Source: Lingula anatina (lineage: Eukaryota; Brachiopoda; Lingulata; Lingulida; Lingulidae). Taken from it: a stretch of DNA of 64,000 bases. The notes beneath the pieces were generated by a model. It was not told where the DNA came from. It saw only the letters and a list, made by a program, of their open reading frames with translations, and searched no databases. A program made the position numbers and the translations under genes. How positions within the stretch are numbered: position 1 is the stretch's first letter; each line of letters opens with the position of its first letter. The DNA lies in NCBI RefSeq assembly GCF_001039355.2, contig NW_019775292.1, positions 50,452 through 114,451 of the forward strand. Direction: 5' to 3'. Shown piece by piece: positions 55,901 through 64,000 of this stretch.

Positions 55901-58900
55901 AGTAGCAGGAATCCAGTAATGTGTTAGATTCTTTTGAAACAATGTAATTTAATCTGAAGGGAAGGCTGTTAAGTTTTCATGATTTCAGTGTATTTTGTTA
56001 AATTTCAGTGAGGTTGTAAAACATGATGAATTTCTCAACCTTTCTTCATCACAAGTAACAGAACTAATATCTAGTGATAGACTCAGTGTGCAATCAGAAG
56101 AAAATGTGAGTATAATCATCTGTCTGAAGCTCAGAAAAATATTCTGCTCGCTTATTCCAATATTTTTATTTGGTATATTTAGGAAAATATAACTTGATAA
56201 ATGGTTTATAATATTGATGTATATATATACTCTATGTTTCAATTTTTCAATTACTTTTTTAGTTGGTGGTGTTGAATATATTAGTCAAGAACTATTTTCA
56301 CCCATGATGCCATTTGATCTAATGCATTGTCATAACTAATATGATGTCACAACCAATACACTAACTTATGACACACTGTCACATGTTACATATATATCAC
56401 ATTTTGTTCTAGGTGTTTGAATCAGTGATAGGATGGATTGGCCGGGACCCCGCCAATAGACAACAATACATATCTCAGTTAATGGAACATGTCCGACTTC
56501 CATTGCTATCTCAAGAATATCTAGTAGAGACAGTTGGAGAAGAAAACCTTATTAAGACTAATATATTTTGTAAAGACTTGCTTATTGAGGCTATGAAATT
56601 TCATCTGACCAAAGGAGACCAGAAAGCAGTGTATAAAACCCCAAGGACAAAACCCAGGACGCCAATAGGTTTGCCAAAGGTATGGGGTCTCTGCATAGTC
56701 AAATTTTTTGTAAAACGATAATATATTAAGTCCAAAGCAAAGGGACAGGCTAATGACTTATGCCCATCAATTTATTTTTTTCTCTGTGTTATAATGAAAT
56801 TCACCCAGTATTGTGCTGCAATGTCTTTGCATTTGGAACAATAAAAAAAAAAAACTGTACTAAAAAGTATCAGCCAATAAATTGTCAGGTGGGTGCAGTC
56901 CTTCCTATCCAACCGCTCCCAGAGAGTAAAATATAAAAGCTCACTCTCTGAATGGCTTCACCCACATGGTGGAGTACCCCAGGGTACCCTTCTTGGGCCA
57001 CTGCTTTTTGCCATCATGATTGATGACTTAAAATCCAGATGTCCAGACTACAAATATGTTGACGATACTACAGTGTATGACATTTGTAATATTGATGGTC
57101 CATGCCACTTACAAAGTGCAAGTAACGAAATAGTGCTGTGGACACAAAATAACAATATGAAACTGAATGCCAAAAAAACCAAGACCATGACCCTAAATTT
57201 TACACGTTCTAAACCAGACCTCCCACCAATAGTTATAAATGACACACCAATCTGTGAGGTTACACAGTTCAAACTTCTGGGCATCCATATTAGCAATGAC
57301 CTAAAATGGGGTACTCATGTGGATCATATATATAAAAAGGCATGTGCAAGACTCTATTTCCTCCGTCAACTGAAGCGAGCTAAGCTCAGCCCTGCTGACT
57401 TAATCCAAGTTTACCAAAGTATTGTGCGCTCAATTCTAGAATATGCCTGTCCTGTATGGCATCCAGGACTAACTATAGAGCAATGCAAACTTTTAGAGAC
57501 TGTCCAAAGTCGTGCTTTAAAAATCATTTTCCCTGACCTACACTATGATGAAGCCCTGAACCTAGCAAATATGTGCACTTTAGAAAAACGAAGGGAAGAT
57601 CTGTGCAAAACTTTCTTTTACAAAATAACTGAATCCTCTGACAAATTGAATCACGTCTTAATTGAGCATTCCAATCGTCTTTTAAGATCTAACAATAGAT
57701 ACAAAGTGCCAAAATTTAAGACCGACAGATTCCGATGCTCTTTTATTCCATATGCACTTTTAAATTTCCAATAGTCTTATGCTGTCTTTTATCTTAAGTA
57801 CAATAATTTTAAAGTTCAGTTAGCAGTCTAAGTACAATAATTTTAAAGTTCAGTTAGCAGTCTTTTAACTCAGTTTTATTCATGCAAACTTTCATTTTAT
57901 TATCATTATAATTTTTTTTAAACATTCTATGTACAACTTCAACCCACTGGGTTGCAATCTTAATAAATTATTATTATTATATTATTATTATAATTCTTAC
58001 TGACCTAATGGTTCACCTAGTATGTTTATCTTTATGTCTTCATATATCACTATGTATTCAGGTTCTACTGGTGATGGGTGGGCAAGCACCCAAAGCCATC
58101 AGAAGTGTGGAGGTGTATGATTTCAAGGAGGAGAAGTGGATGACAGCAGCAGAGATGCCATCACGGAGGTGTAGATGTGGTAAGGGAGTACACAGACTCT
58201 GGGTCAATAAGCCTTAGCCAATGATTTCGTGTTATGGGAAATTATTTGTTGAAAGTCCATTTTATATGTATTTTTGATGTTTCTTTGCTATATCTCCAAT
58301 ATTTTCTTTTAAACAGTACTGTCTTTAAGATGTATGCAGTTATTTATATATTTTTTCCATATTTTATTCCAGGCACCGCTGTCTTGAACACCTTAGTCTA
58401 TGCTATAGGAGGTTTCAATGGGTCATTACGTGTACGGACAGTGGATGTTTATGACCCGGCCAAAGACGCGTGGACCACGGTGGCCAGTATGGAGGCCCGT
58501 AGGAGCACCCTGGGGGCAGCCGTGTTAGGAGGGCTCATCTACGCGGTAGGGGGCTTTGATGGCACCACTGGGCTCAATTCAGCAGAGTATTATGACCCAC
58601 GGACCAATGAATGGAGAATGATATCACCTATGAGCACAAGGAGGAGCAGTGTTGGTGTGGGAGTGGTGGGACGTAAGTATTGGAGATAGGCAAGTGAATC
58701 ATAATGATAACAAGTGGTAATGATTATTATAATGATTTATTTTTGATACATAAAAATTCAGGGTAAAAACCATGGGTTTGAATTAAAAGATGATATTAAC
58801 ATTAAAATACAATATTACATTTTACTATTATAAAAGCTAGGGTTATGGAATGTAAAAATTGGATGTAAATGAATATGTGTTATGGGAGAAAGTACTTTTA

Positions 58901-59805
58901 AAATGAGTTGCCAATAACTAGCATTAGAAAGGAACATATCTATCTTAGTTTGCATGACTAGAAGTAGATTTATTTGAATTAGCTTCATCATTTCTGTCTG
59001 TTTAACTTCAGATCACCTGTATGCAGTAGGAGGATATGATGGGGCATCACGGCACTGTCTAAGTTCTGTAGAGTGTTATAGTCCTGAGGCTGATATTTGG
59101 GCTGGTATAGCCGACATGTCATGTAGGCGCAGTGGGGCAGGTTAGTACTTGCAACTATGTGTGAAACTAATATTTGTGCAGATGTAGAGAATGTTTCTTT
59201 TAATAAACATGTATTTTTAAATGAAAGTGCTTGCATGCACTCACTGATATGTAGGTCTATAATGTATAAGTCAGTAAAGGATGACATCACAGAAACCATG
59301 ATCACTGTATTGTGTACCTTCCAGGTGTGGGGGTATTGGAGGGGTTGCTGTACGCAGTGGGAGGTCATGATGGCCCTCTTGTCAGGAAGAGTGTGGAGGC
59401 ATATAACCCAGAGATCAACACATGGTCGCAGGTGGCCAACATGCACCTGGCTAGGAGGAATGCAGGTGAGTGTGACCCAGGTATTATATCACGTGATGAA
59501 GCATGTTGACAAGTGAAATTTGCTAAATCTGATTATCATGTACACAAACACTCTCTCTCACACACTCATAAACAAAACGTCACTGTGTCCAACACAAACT
59601 GATTACACTGTTTTCTCTCTCTTTCTCCCCAGGTGTGGTGGCACATGGTGGTTTCCTGTGGGTCATAGGTGGTGATGATGGTATCTCTAATCTGGGCTCA
59701 GTGGAATTCTATAATCCTAAAACAGATACATGGACACTGTTGCCCAGCAACTTACAGACTGGAAGGAGCTATGCCTCCGTAGCAGTGGTGGATAAACCAC
59801 TGTGA
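52857..59805 (+). CDS. KLHL3: Kelch-like 2/3 CUL3 ubiquitin-ligase adaptor
   Basis: Ten coding exons join to 581 residues: 52857-52972, 54730-54958, 55452-55627, 56009-56105, 56413-56679, 58062-58179, 58373-58672, 59012-59140, 59325-59465 and 59633-59805. Order: short N-terminus, BTB (from about residue 39), BACK, then six Kelch repeats each with a GG pair (MGGQAP, IGGFNG, VGGFDG, VGGYDG, VGGHDG, IGGDDG). Stretches such as [19 protein letters not shown] are nearly identical to vertebrate KLHL2 and KLHL3, which are about 590 residues. BTB-BACK binds CUL3 and Kelch recruits substrates (WNK kinases for vertebrate KLHL2/3). The invertebrate gene probably predates the KLHL2/KLHL3 split, so the symbol is approximate. 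The gene is complete and intact; intron 6 carries a LINE. Confidence 0.96.
52973..54729 (+). other. KLHL intron 2
   Basis: AT-rich intron with the 171-bp near-perfect duplication around the ambiguous base at 53553 (53382-53737). Nothing else is recognised. Confidence 0.7.
53382..53737. repeat. Near-identical 171/172-bp direct duplication around an ambiguous base
   Basis: 53382-53552 and 53566-53737 match except for a T run of 9 versus 10. The ambiguous base (53553) follows the first copy immediately. This is the pattern left when overlapping contig ends are joined without being merged. Confidence 0.9.
54730..55627 (+). CDS. KLHL3: KLHL exons 3 and 4: BTB domain
   Basis: Exons 54730-54958 and 55452-55627. 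Motifs: [58 protein letters not shown] and then [20 protein letters not shown]. This is a full BTB fold with the conserved D-V and H-K/R-x-V-L residues, followed by the start of BACK. Confidence 0.96.
54905..55105 (+). repeat. Three decayed tandem copies of an exon-intron junction
   Basis: The last part of exon 3 plus its donor (from GACTTTATTTACACC at 54911 to GGTAGGATATTGACAG) recurs at 54979 and 55046, periods 68 and 67 bp. The copies drift. The second lost bases before the donor-like GGTAGG and the third reads ACGGGTAGGAC. Confidence 0.85.
54959..55451 (+). other. KLHL intron 3
   Basis: 493 bp. The first 150 bp are decayed copies of the preceding exon-intron junction, and the rest is AT-rich without recognisable content. 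Confidence 0.75.
55628..56008 (+). other. KLHL intron 4
   Basis: 381 bp, no features. The acceptor region has two ATTTCAGTG copies, only the second of which keeps the frame. Confidence 0.75.
56009..56679 (+). CDS. KLHL3: KLHL exons 5 and 6: BACK domain
   Basis: Exons 56009-56105 and 56413-56679. The sequences [27 protein letters not shown] and [19 protein letters not shown] are BACK-domain hallmarks. The last residues, [15 protein letters not shown], match the linker before the Kelch repeats in KLHL3. Confidence 0.95.
56106..56412 (+). other. KLHL intron 5
   Basis: 307 bp, AT-rich, ending in CA-rich words (CACACTGTCACAT) before the acceptor TTCTAG. Confidence 0.75.
56888..57992 (+). mobile_element. 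5'-truncated non-LTR retrotransposon (LINE) with open RT frame
   Basis: An open frame of about 295 codons runs from the truncation point (TGG at 56890) to TAG at 57772-57774. It carries reverse-transcriptase motifs [14 protein letters not shown], the catalytic YVDDTT, and a C-terminal region ending [13 protein letters not shown]. This is typical of CR1/L2/Jockey-like LINEs. The endonuclease and the first half of the RT are missing, so this copy cannot move on its own. The 3' end has a 34-bp tandem pair (57796-57863) and an (ATT)n tail. The frame is uninterrupted, suggesting a fairly recent insertion. The clade is uncertain. Confidence 0.88.
57796..57863. repeat. 34-bp tandem pair in the LINE 3' end
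   Basis: Two adjacent identical 34-bp units starting AAGTACAATAATTTTAAAG, just after the stop of the RT frame. Confidence 0.92.
58062..59805 (+). CDS. KLHL3: KLHL exons 7-11: six Kelch repeats
   Basis: Exons 58062-58179, 58373-58672, 59012-59140, 59325-59465 and 59633-59805. Each repeat has the GG doublet, a Tyr and a Trp at Kelch spacing, for example [20 protein letters not shown] and [20 protein letters not shown]. The final residues [14 protein letters not shown] close the sixth blade, followed by TGA. Introns are phase 1 and fall between repeat blocks. Confidence 0.96.
58673..59011 (+). other. KLHL intron 8
   Basis: 339 bp AT-rich; nothing recognisable. Confidence 0.8.
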
Positions 59806-59971
59806 TCAGCAGCATGTTTGTGTGTGATCACATTGTCAAGATGGAGCCAGTCTCACAAGACAACTCGAGCCAAAAGTTGCTGTTATTGTTATGGTGAAAT
59901 TTGCTCTACAGTAACTTCAGGATAAATTTGAAGAAGTTCACCAAAAGTAACTGTTTGTCAGTAAGCTAAGA

Positions 59972-60002
<31 letters not shown>

Positions 60003-61960
60003 GATGTTGTTTTAGCTTTGGTTTAATTTTCTAGTTTTTAAGTAAAAACCAACTTTTGGCTGGTGTTTTGTAAACTGGTCTTCAGACAGTATTTCATCAT
60101 ACAATATGCTTTGGCAATGGGGAACAACTATCTCAAAATATCATGTAAAACAATGGCATTGGCAGTGAAAAATCATTACCAATGGCATTCTGTGCTGCAT
60201 TCTTTCTGTCATTGGAACCAGTCACCATGTAAGGATTTCTGTTGTTAAACGTTTTCAAATTCTGTGCTGCAGGGAAATCAGCAAGGAGGAACATCTTATA
60301 ATGAAGTGTGCCATGCTGTAATTGTGTCAATACCAAACCAATAGCTTTGTTAACCAAAGGGGTGTCGGGGGACAGCAAATTTATGAACACAGCTGTTGTT
60401 GGACTGCAATTTTTTCAATTCAGTGCTGCCTCTGGTTTCTTCACATGTGATTAGCAAACAATATGCTTTGTTTCAGTGTATCAATCTCAGCTAAAATACC
60501 ATGGGCAAATTTTCATGACAGCATTGTCAGACTATGTCTCACAGGTTATGGGTAAAATGTATATTTCAGCCCATCAAAGGGTATGTGTAAATGCATTGGC
60601 ATTCCCTGCAGCAGAGAAATCATTGATGACACAGAGCATTCATGACATGCTATGTTCATCACATCTTTAGGGCATACAATTCTGTGAAAATGTCAGTTGG
60701 GGAAATACTATACAACGATATTTGAAAGAGGATTACATTATTTTCTTTGAAAATTTGGACAAAGCTACGAGACAGCACCATATGTGACACAGGGGTGGTA
60801 CAGCATATAAAATGACCTTGTATTCACTTTTCATGAAATTGACATTTTCATACATTATAAAAACAATCATGACATAACATGAGGTGTTACACAGTTCCTT
60901 TTTGATTTTTTCATTTCTTTGATCATTTTTGATTAATATTTTGGTGTTTGATATAAGAAACTTTTTTCATAAAAATTATTTTCCAAATATGTGGTTTCTT
61001 GTGATTGAGGGCAGTTGTATCTGTGTTATGGGATTTTATATTGTTATTACATGGTTTTGGATTTTTTCTATAAATTTCTTATAATTTCTATAAATTGTGT
61101 CTAGTACTTTGTTAGCAAATCATTGCCAATTTATTCTAGTAGACTGTCCCTGAAAGACATAAACGACAAATCAGAATTGATACGTATGGTGCTATTTTCC
61201 TAAAGGTTTTGCGCATGGGATAATGTTGGCTTTTAAAATGTTTCTTACAGAGGATCTGACTTATCACTGTGTGGGGCCTTTAAACTACATGAACTTTGGG
61301 CATTTTATTAATTATTATAATATTTATTAATTATTATTATTTTATTTATTTATATTTTGTCAATGTATATCATGATGGTCATTATGTTTAAATTAAAATT
61401 GTAGCAGAGTAACAACCTCAATATCTGGTTGACAACCACTGAAGGGATTGAAATGGGCAGAAAACACCAACACTGTAATCTTTTTTAGGTTCCAGAAAGT
61501 GACATTCTACCTTGCTCCAGAAAGAGACATTCTACCTTGAAATAATTACATTTGTGTACCCATTCTGTGATATAATTGGATATTCATGGGATGTATAGAG
61601 ACAAGGAGTATATCACTGTTGACCCATTTTTGGCAAATTGATGAAAAAAGTGATTTGAAAACTTACGATTTGTTTCTTGGGTTAAAACGCAATACTGATA
61701 ATTCGTGTGAATGTCACTTTTTTTTTCAAATTGTATAGTTTTGTGCCAAAATCCCATATATGACTATAACTTTTAAAGTTGAATCACCAGTGATTATGCA
61801 TTAAAGATACTGTCATTGATGGATCTGAAGTAAGATAAAGATCATATGCTAATGTGAACCAAGTTTTGCCCTGATCAGTATTTTCATTTCCAGGTGTGTA
61901 GGTATTTGTGTACTATGTGTGTTATTTTGCTATATGTAATAAATTTTTTAAAAATCTCTG
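59806..61960 (+). other. KLHL3: Probable 3' UTR of the KLHL gene
   Basis: AT-rich with no open frame of note. It holds a (TTA)n run near 59970-60002 and a 25-bp repeated word (CCAGAAAG..GACATTCTACC) around 61484-61540. An AATAAA at 61938-61943 (TATGTAATAAATT) is the most likely polyadenylation signal before the convergent gene. Confidence 0.55.
61938..61943 (+). terminator. Candidate poly(A) signal, KLHL gene
   Basis: AATAAA 2.1 kb after the stop, just before the intergenic MITE. Confidence 0.45.
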
Positions 61961-62009
61961 AAAATTTTTTATCTAAGCCTGGAAAGTATCTGTGCTTAGG
62001 GAAAGCTAA

Positions 62010-62299
62010 GGCCGCGTTCACATCGAGTTGAGCCATGGGTCTTCAAAGCCACGACCTAAATATGGCGGACGTACATGAAAGGAAAAACTCCTAATCTTTT
62101 AATAGTCTCCCCGCCTCCCCATGCGTCGTCCCTGCGGGGGTACAGTCATTAAATCTCGGCTCCATTGGGACGACACATGGGGAGGCGTGTGAGAGGCGGA
62201 GAGACAATTAAAAGATTAGGCAGCTTCCTTTCATGTACATCCGCCATATTTAAGTCGTGGCTTTGTAGAGCCATGGCTCAACTCAATGTGAATGCGGCC
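62010..62299. mobile_element. 290-bp foldback MITE, PIF/Harbinger-like
   Basis: The two halves are inverted copies over almost the full length: GGCCGCGTTCACATCGAGTT on the left and GGCCGCATTCACATTGAGTT on the right (other strand), continuing through AATATGGCGGA and CTAATCTTTTAAT. It is flanked by TAA on both sides (62007-62009, 62300-62302), the 3-bp target typical of PIF/Harbinger. It is richer in G+C and CpG than its surroundings. No coding capacity. Confidence 0.88.
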
Positions 62300-62611
62300 T
62301 AACAAGAGGAACTAATCTGACTTACAGTATAATATTAATGGCAAGCCTAAACAGGATTTTCTTAAATCCCTGTAACATCATCAGTTGAGAAGTCACAAAT
62401 GAGAACAATCTAAAGCAAGAAAACAATTACAAAATCATCTCACAAATCAGCATAACATACATTAAAGATCGGATTATTAGAAACACGCAATTTATTCTTT
62501 AACGCATGCAATTTAAGTTTGTGTCCAATTATTTGAAGTTTAGAAGGATGTGCGCTTTAATAAATGAAGGAGTAAGATTGTGAACCACAAACCAGTCATC
62601 AACACTTTCAG

Positions 62612-63013
62612 TACTTTAAAAACTGATATTTATTACAGCATGATGAGTAATCATCCAAATACAATTCACACTTGGAACGTGTTGTCTTGGATGTACATTT
62701 ATGGTATTATCTAAAGATGTGATGTTTTAAAAAGTTTCGTCTATCCTAAACTATCCATAACCAATAAATAAGTAATAATTAACATGAAGCCTGGTTTGTA
62801 ATAGTCTAGAATAAAACATCAGAAAGCATTGTCCTTTGACTCCGTGCATACTTCTGTGACGTCCAACAACACCTCTACCCCTTCATAAAAAACGGTCTAC
62901 CATGATGGAATGCTACTGTGCACAATGCACTGCAACTTGGATGTGACTGGAAATGAGATAACTCCCTCAGCTATTGGAAACGTTCCCACTGCTGAGCTCG
63001 TTGGGGGACTGAG
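62612..63013 (-). other. CHTOP: 3' UTR of CHTOP
   Basis: It runs from the stop codon (63014-63016) to about 20 bp past the AATAAA on the - strand at 62629-62634. The KLHL and CHTOP transcripts converge with only about 650 bp between predicted ends, most of which is the MITE. Confidence 0.6.
62629..62634 (-). terminator. Candidate poly(A) signal, CHTOP
   Basis: AATAAA on the - strand (TTTATT on +), about 380 bp after the stop codon. Confidence 0.5.
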
Positions 63014-63227
63014 TCAGTTATTTTCATCAGTCTGGGCCATGTAGGCATCCAATTCAGCATCCAGGTGAGCCTTGGTTTTAGACATGTAAGCATCCAACTG
63101 GTTATCTAATGTCTCTTTAGAAACTTGACCTCCGCCTCCACGGCCTCTGCCCCCTCCTCCGCGACCTCGCCCACCTCCACGTCCTCTAGTGCCTCTTCTT
63201 CCACGGAAACCACCTCTACCACGGTAC
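63014..63227 (-). CDS. CHTOP: CHTOP (chromatin target of PRMT1), last exon
   Basis: The acceptor TTATAG is followed by 214 bp encoding 70 residues plus TGA. An RGG/GRGG-rich stretch is followed by the C-terminal block [20 protein letters not shown], then [11 protein letters not shown], nearly identical to vertebrate CHTOP. CHTOP binds PRMT1, is arginine-methylated in its RG-rich region, and works with the TREX complex in nuclear mRNA export. The C-terminal repeat of LDAYM/LDAYM is the family signature. Upstream exons lie beyond the window. The exon is entered with one base completing a split codon. Confidence 0.95.
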
Positions 63228-64000
63228 CTATAACAAACCATTCACTTAAAGCCTGTTGTCTGGAAATGTGTAATTTAATCATTTAGAATTTTATTACACA
63301 CAACAGCCCTGAAAGCAAATGACCCACAGTCTGGTTACTACTCTTTATTAGATACCTACATTTTACTGCATAGTTCTAGACAACTGAAATGTAAAATTTC
63401 AAAATTACAGACATGAATTATATAAAGTTTCTTAACTTTTAACACCATCTGTAATTTAAGAATCACCCATCAAAAATGCGTTTTCTAATTCTTCCATGCC
63501 AAATAGACTGAAAAAATTGTTTGAAGCTACTGCATACAAATAAAGGGGAAAAATCGATCACAAAACACATTTTAAATATATTAATTCTAGGAATTAGAAA
63601 ATAAAATTCGGGTCACTCCTTGGAGGCAGTTATGAATCCTAAGCAGAGTTTAAACATACTACAAAAGAAAAACAAGAGGCATATCATGGTTACTTTTGAA
63701 TTTGGATTCTTTAATGCCAAAATCTAAACAGAACAAGCTGCAACATTTGAAGAAAGTGATAGCTTAAATCAACGAAGTACTTCCATGCATATTCTTGTTT
63801 ATTCATCTCAAACAAGTTTATTCTGCAACACGTCTTTCATTACATATTTCACATACGTTGAAACTGAATCAAAATCAAAGGTTAGTTGGCATCAATGCTT
63901 CTAAATTAGCAAACACTGAATATCATCATCTAATCATTAGTAAAAACAATATTCAGATTGTTATCAACAAAACACTGGATAGGGTTCCTGAAAAAAAAAA
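63228..64000 (-). other. CHTOP: CHTOP intron, partial
   Basis: AT-rich sequence upstream of the last exon, without a recognisable CHTOP exon. The window ends in an A run. Confidence 0.6.

Larger units (their letters stand above)
56680..58061 (+). other. KLHL intron 6 with LINE insertion
   Basis: Most of the intron is the 5'-truncated LINE (56888-57992). The remainder is AT-rich. Confidence 0.8.

Noticed and set aside
56888-57774. The 295-codon RT frame as a host gene
   Set aside because: It starts inside the RT domain with no start codon in frame and ends in a LINE-style tail, so it is a truncated transposon copy.
1-64000. tRNA, snRNA or microRNA genes
   Set aside because: No tRNA boxes with a foldable cloverleaf were noticed by eye, and the visible hairpins are better explained as MITEs; a dedicated RNA search was not possible here.

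Overview
This window is a piece of an intron-rich, AT-rich animal genome. It carries four protein-coding genes whose products match bilaterian families, separated by introns of 0.1-6.5 kb with canonical GT..AG junctions. The families, the high density of small foldback elements and the roughly 2% difference between two duplicated segments suggest a marine invertebrate, probably a lophotrochozoan. That placement is inference, since no species-specific marker is visible.

Layout. (1) 4.1-24.2 kb, + strand: a follistatin-like 4/5 (FSTL5-type) gene lacking its 5' end, with 15 exons for follistatin/Kazal, a Lys/His-rich insert, EF-hand, two Ig domains and a C-terminal propeller-like region; its 3' UTR probably runs to about 27.5 kb. 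(2) 29.8-50.55 kb, - strand: a complete gene of 16 exons, predicted 1,996 residues, with a divergent tandem calponin-homology (CH) region, coiled coils, a long disordered region and three TQT-type repeats. I do not recognise it as a named gene. (3) 50.9-59.8 kb, + strand: a complete KLHL2/3-type BTB-BACK-Kelch adaptor of 581 residues, with a 5'-truncated LINE in one intron. (4) 62.6-63.2 kb, - strand: the last exon of CHTOP, which continues beyond the window. Genes 1/2 and 3/4 converge. Genes 2 and 3 diverge from a shared promoter of about 0.3 kb with consensus NRF1-like and ETS-like sites.

The most notable points: a 2.5-2.7 kb direct tandem duplication inside gene 2 carries two CH exons in both copies, differing only by synonymous changes, with an ambiguous base at the junction. 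The two exon pairs cannot both be spliced in, because the frame would break, so this is either mutually exclusive splicing or an allele retained by the assembly. A second near-identical duplication around another ambiguous base (53.4-53.7 kb) favours the assembly explanation. Independently, splice-donor regions in at least four introns of two genes are followed by decayed tandem copies of the junction (periods 29-68 bp).

The genes do not form one pathway: a secreted matrix-type protein, a probable cytoskeletal scaffold, a CUL3 ubiquitin-ligase adaptor and an mRNA-export factor. Non-coding space holds foldback elements (MITEs), microsatellites, short minisatellites and one LINE fragment. I saw no tRNA, rRNA or CRISPR array.
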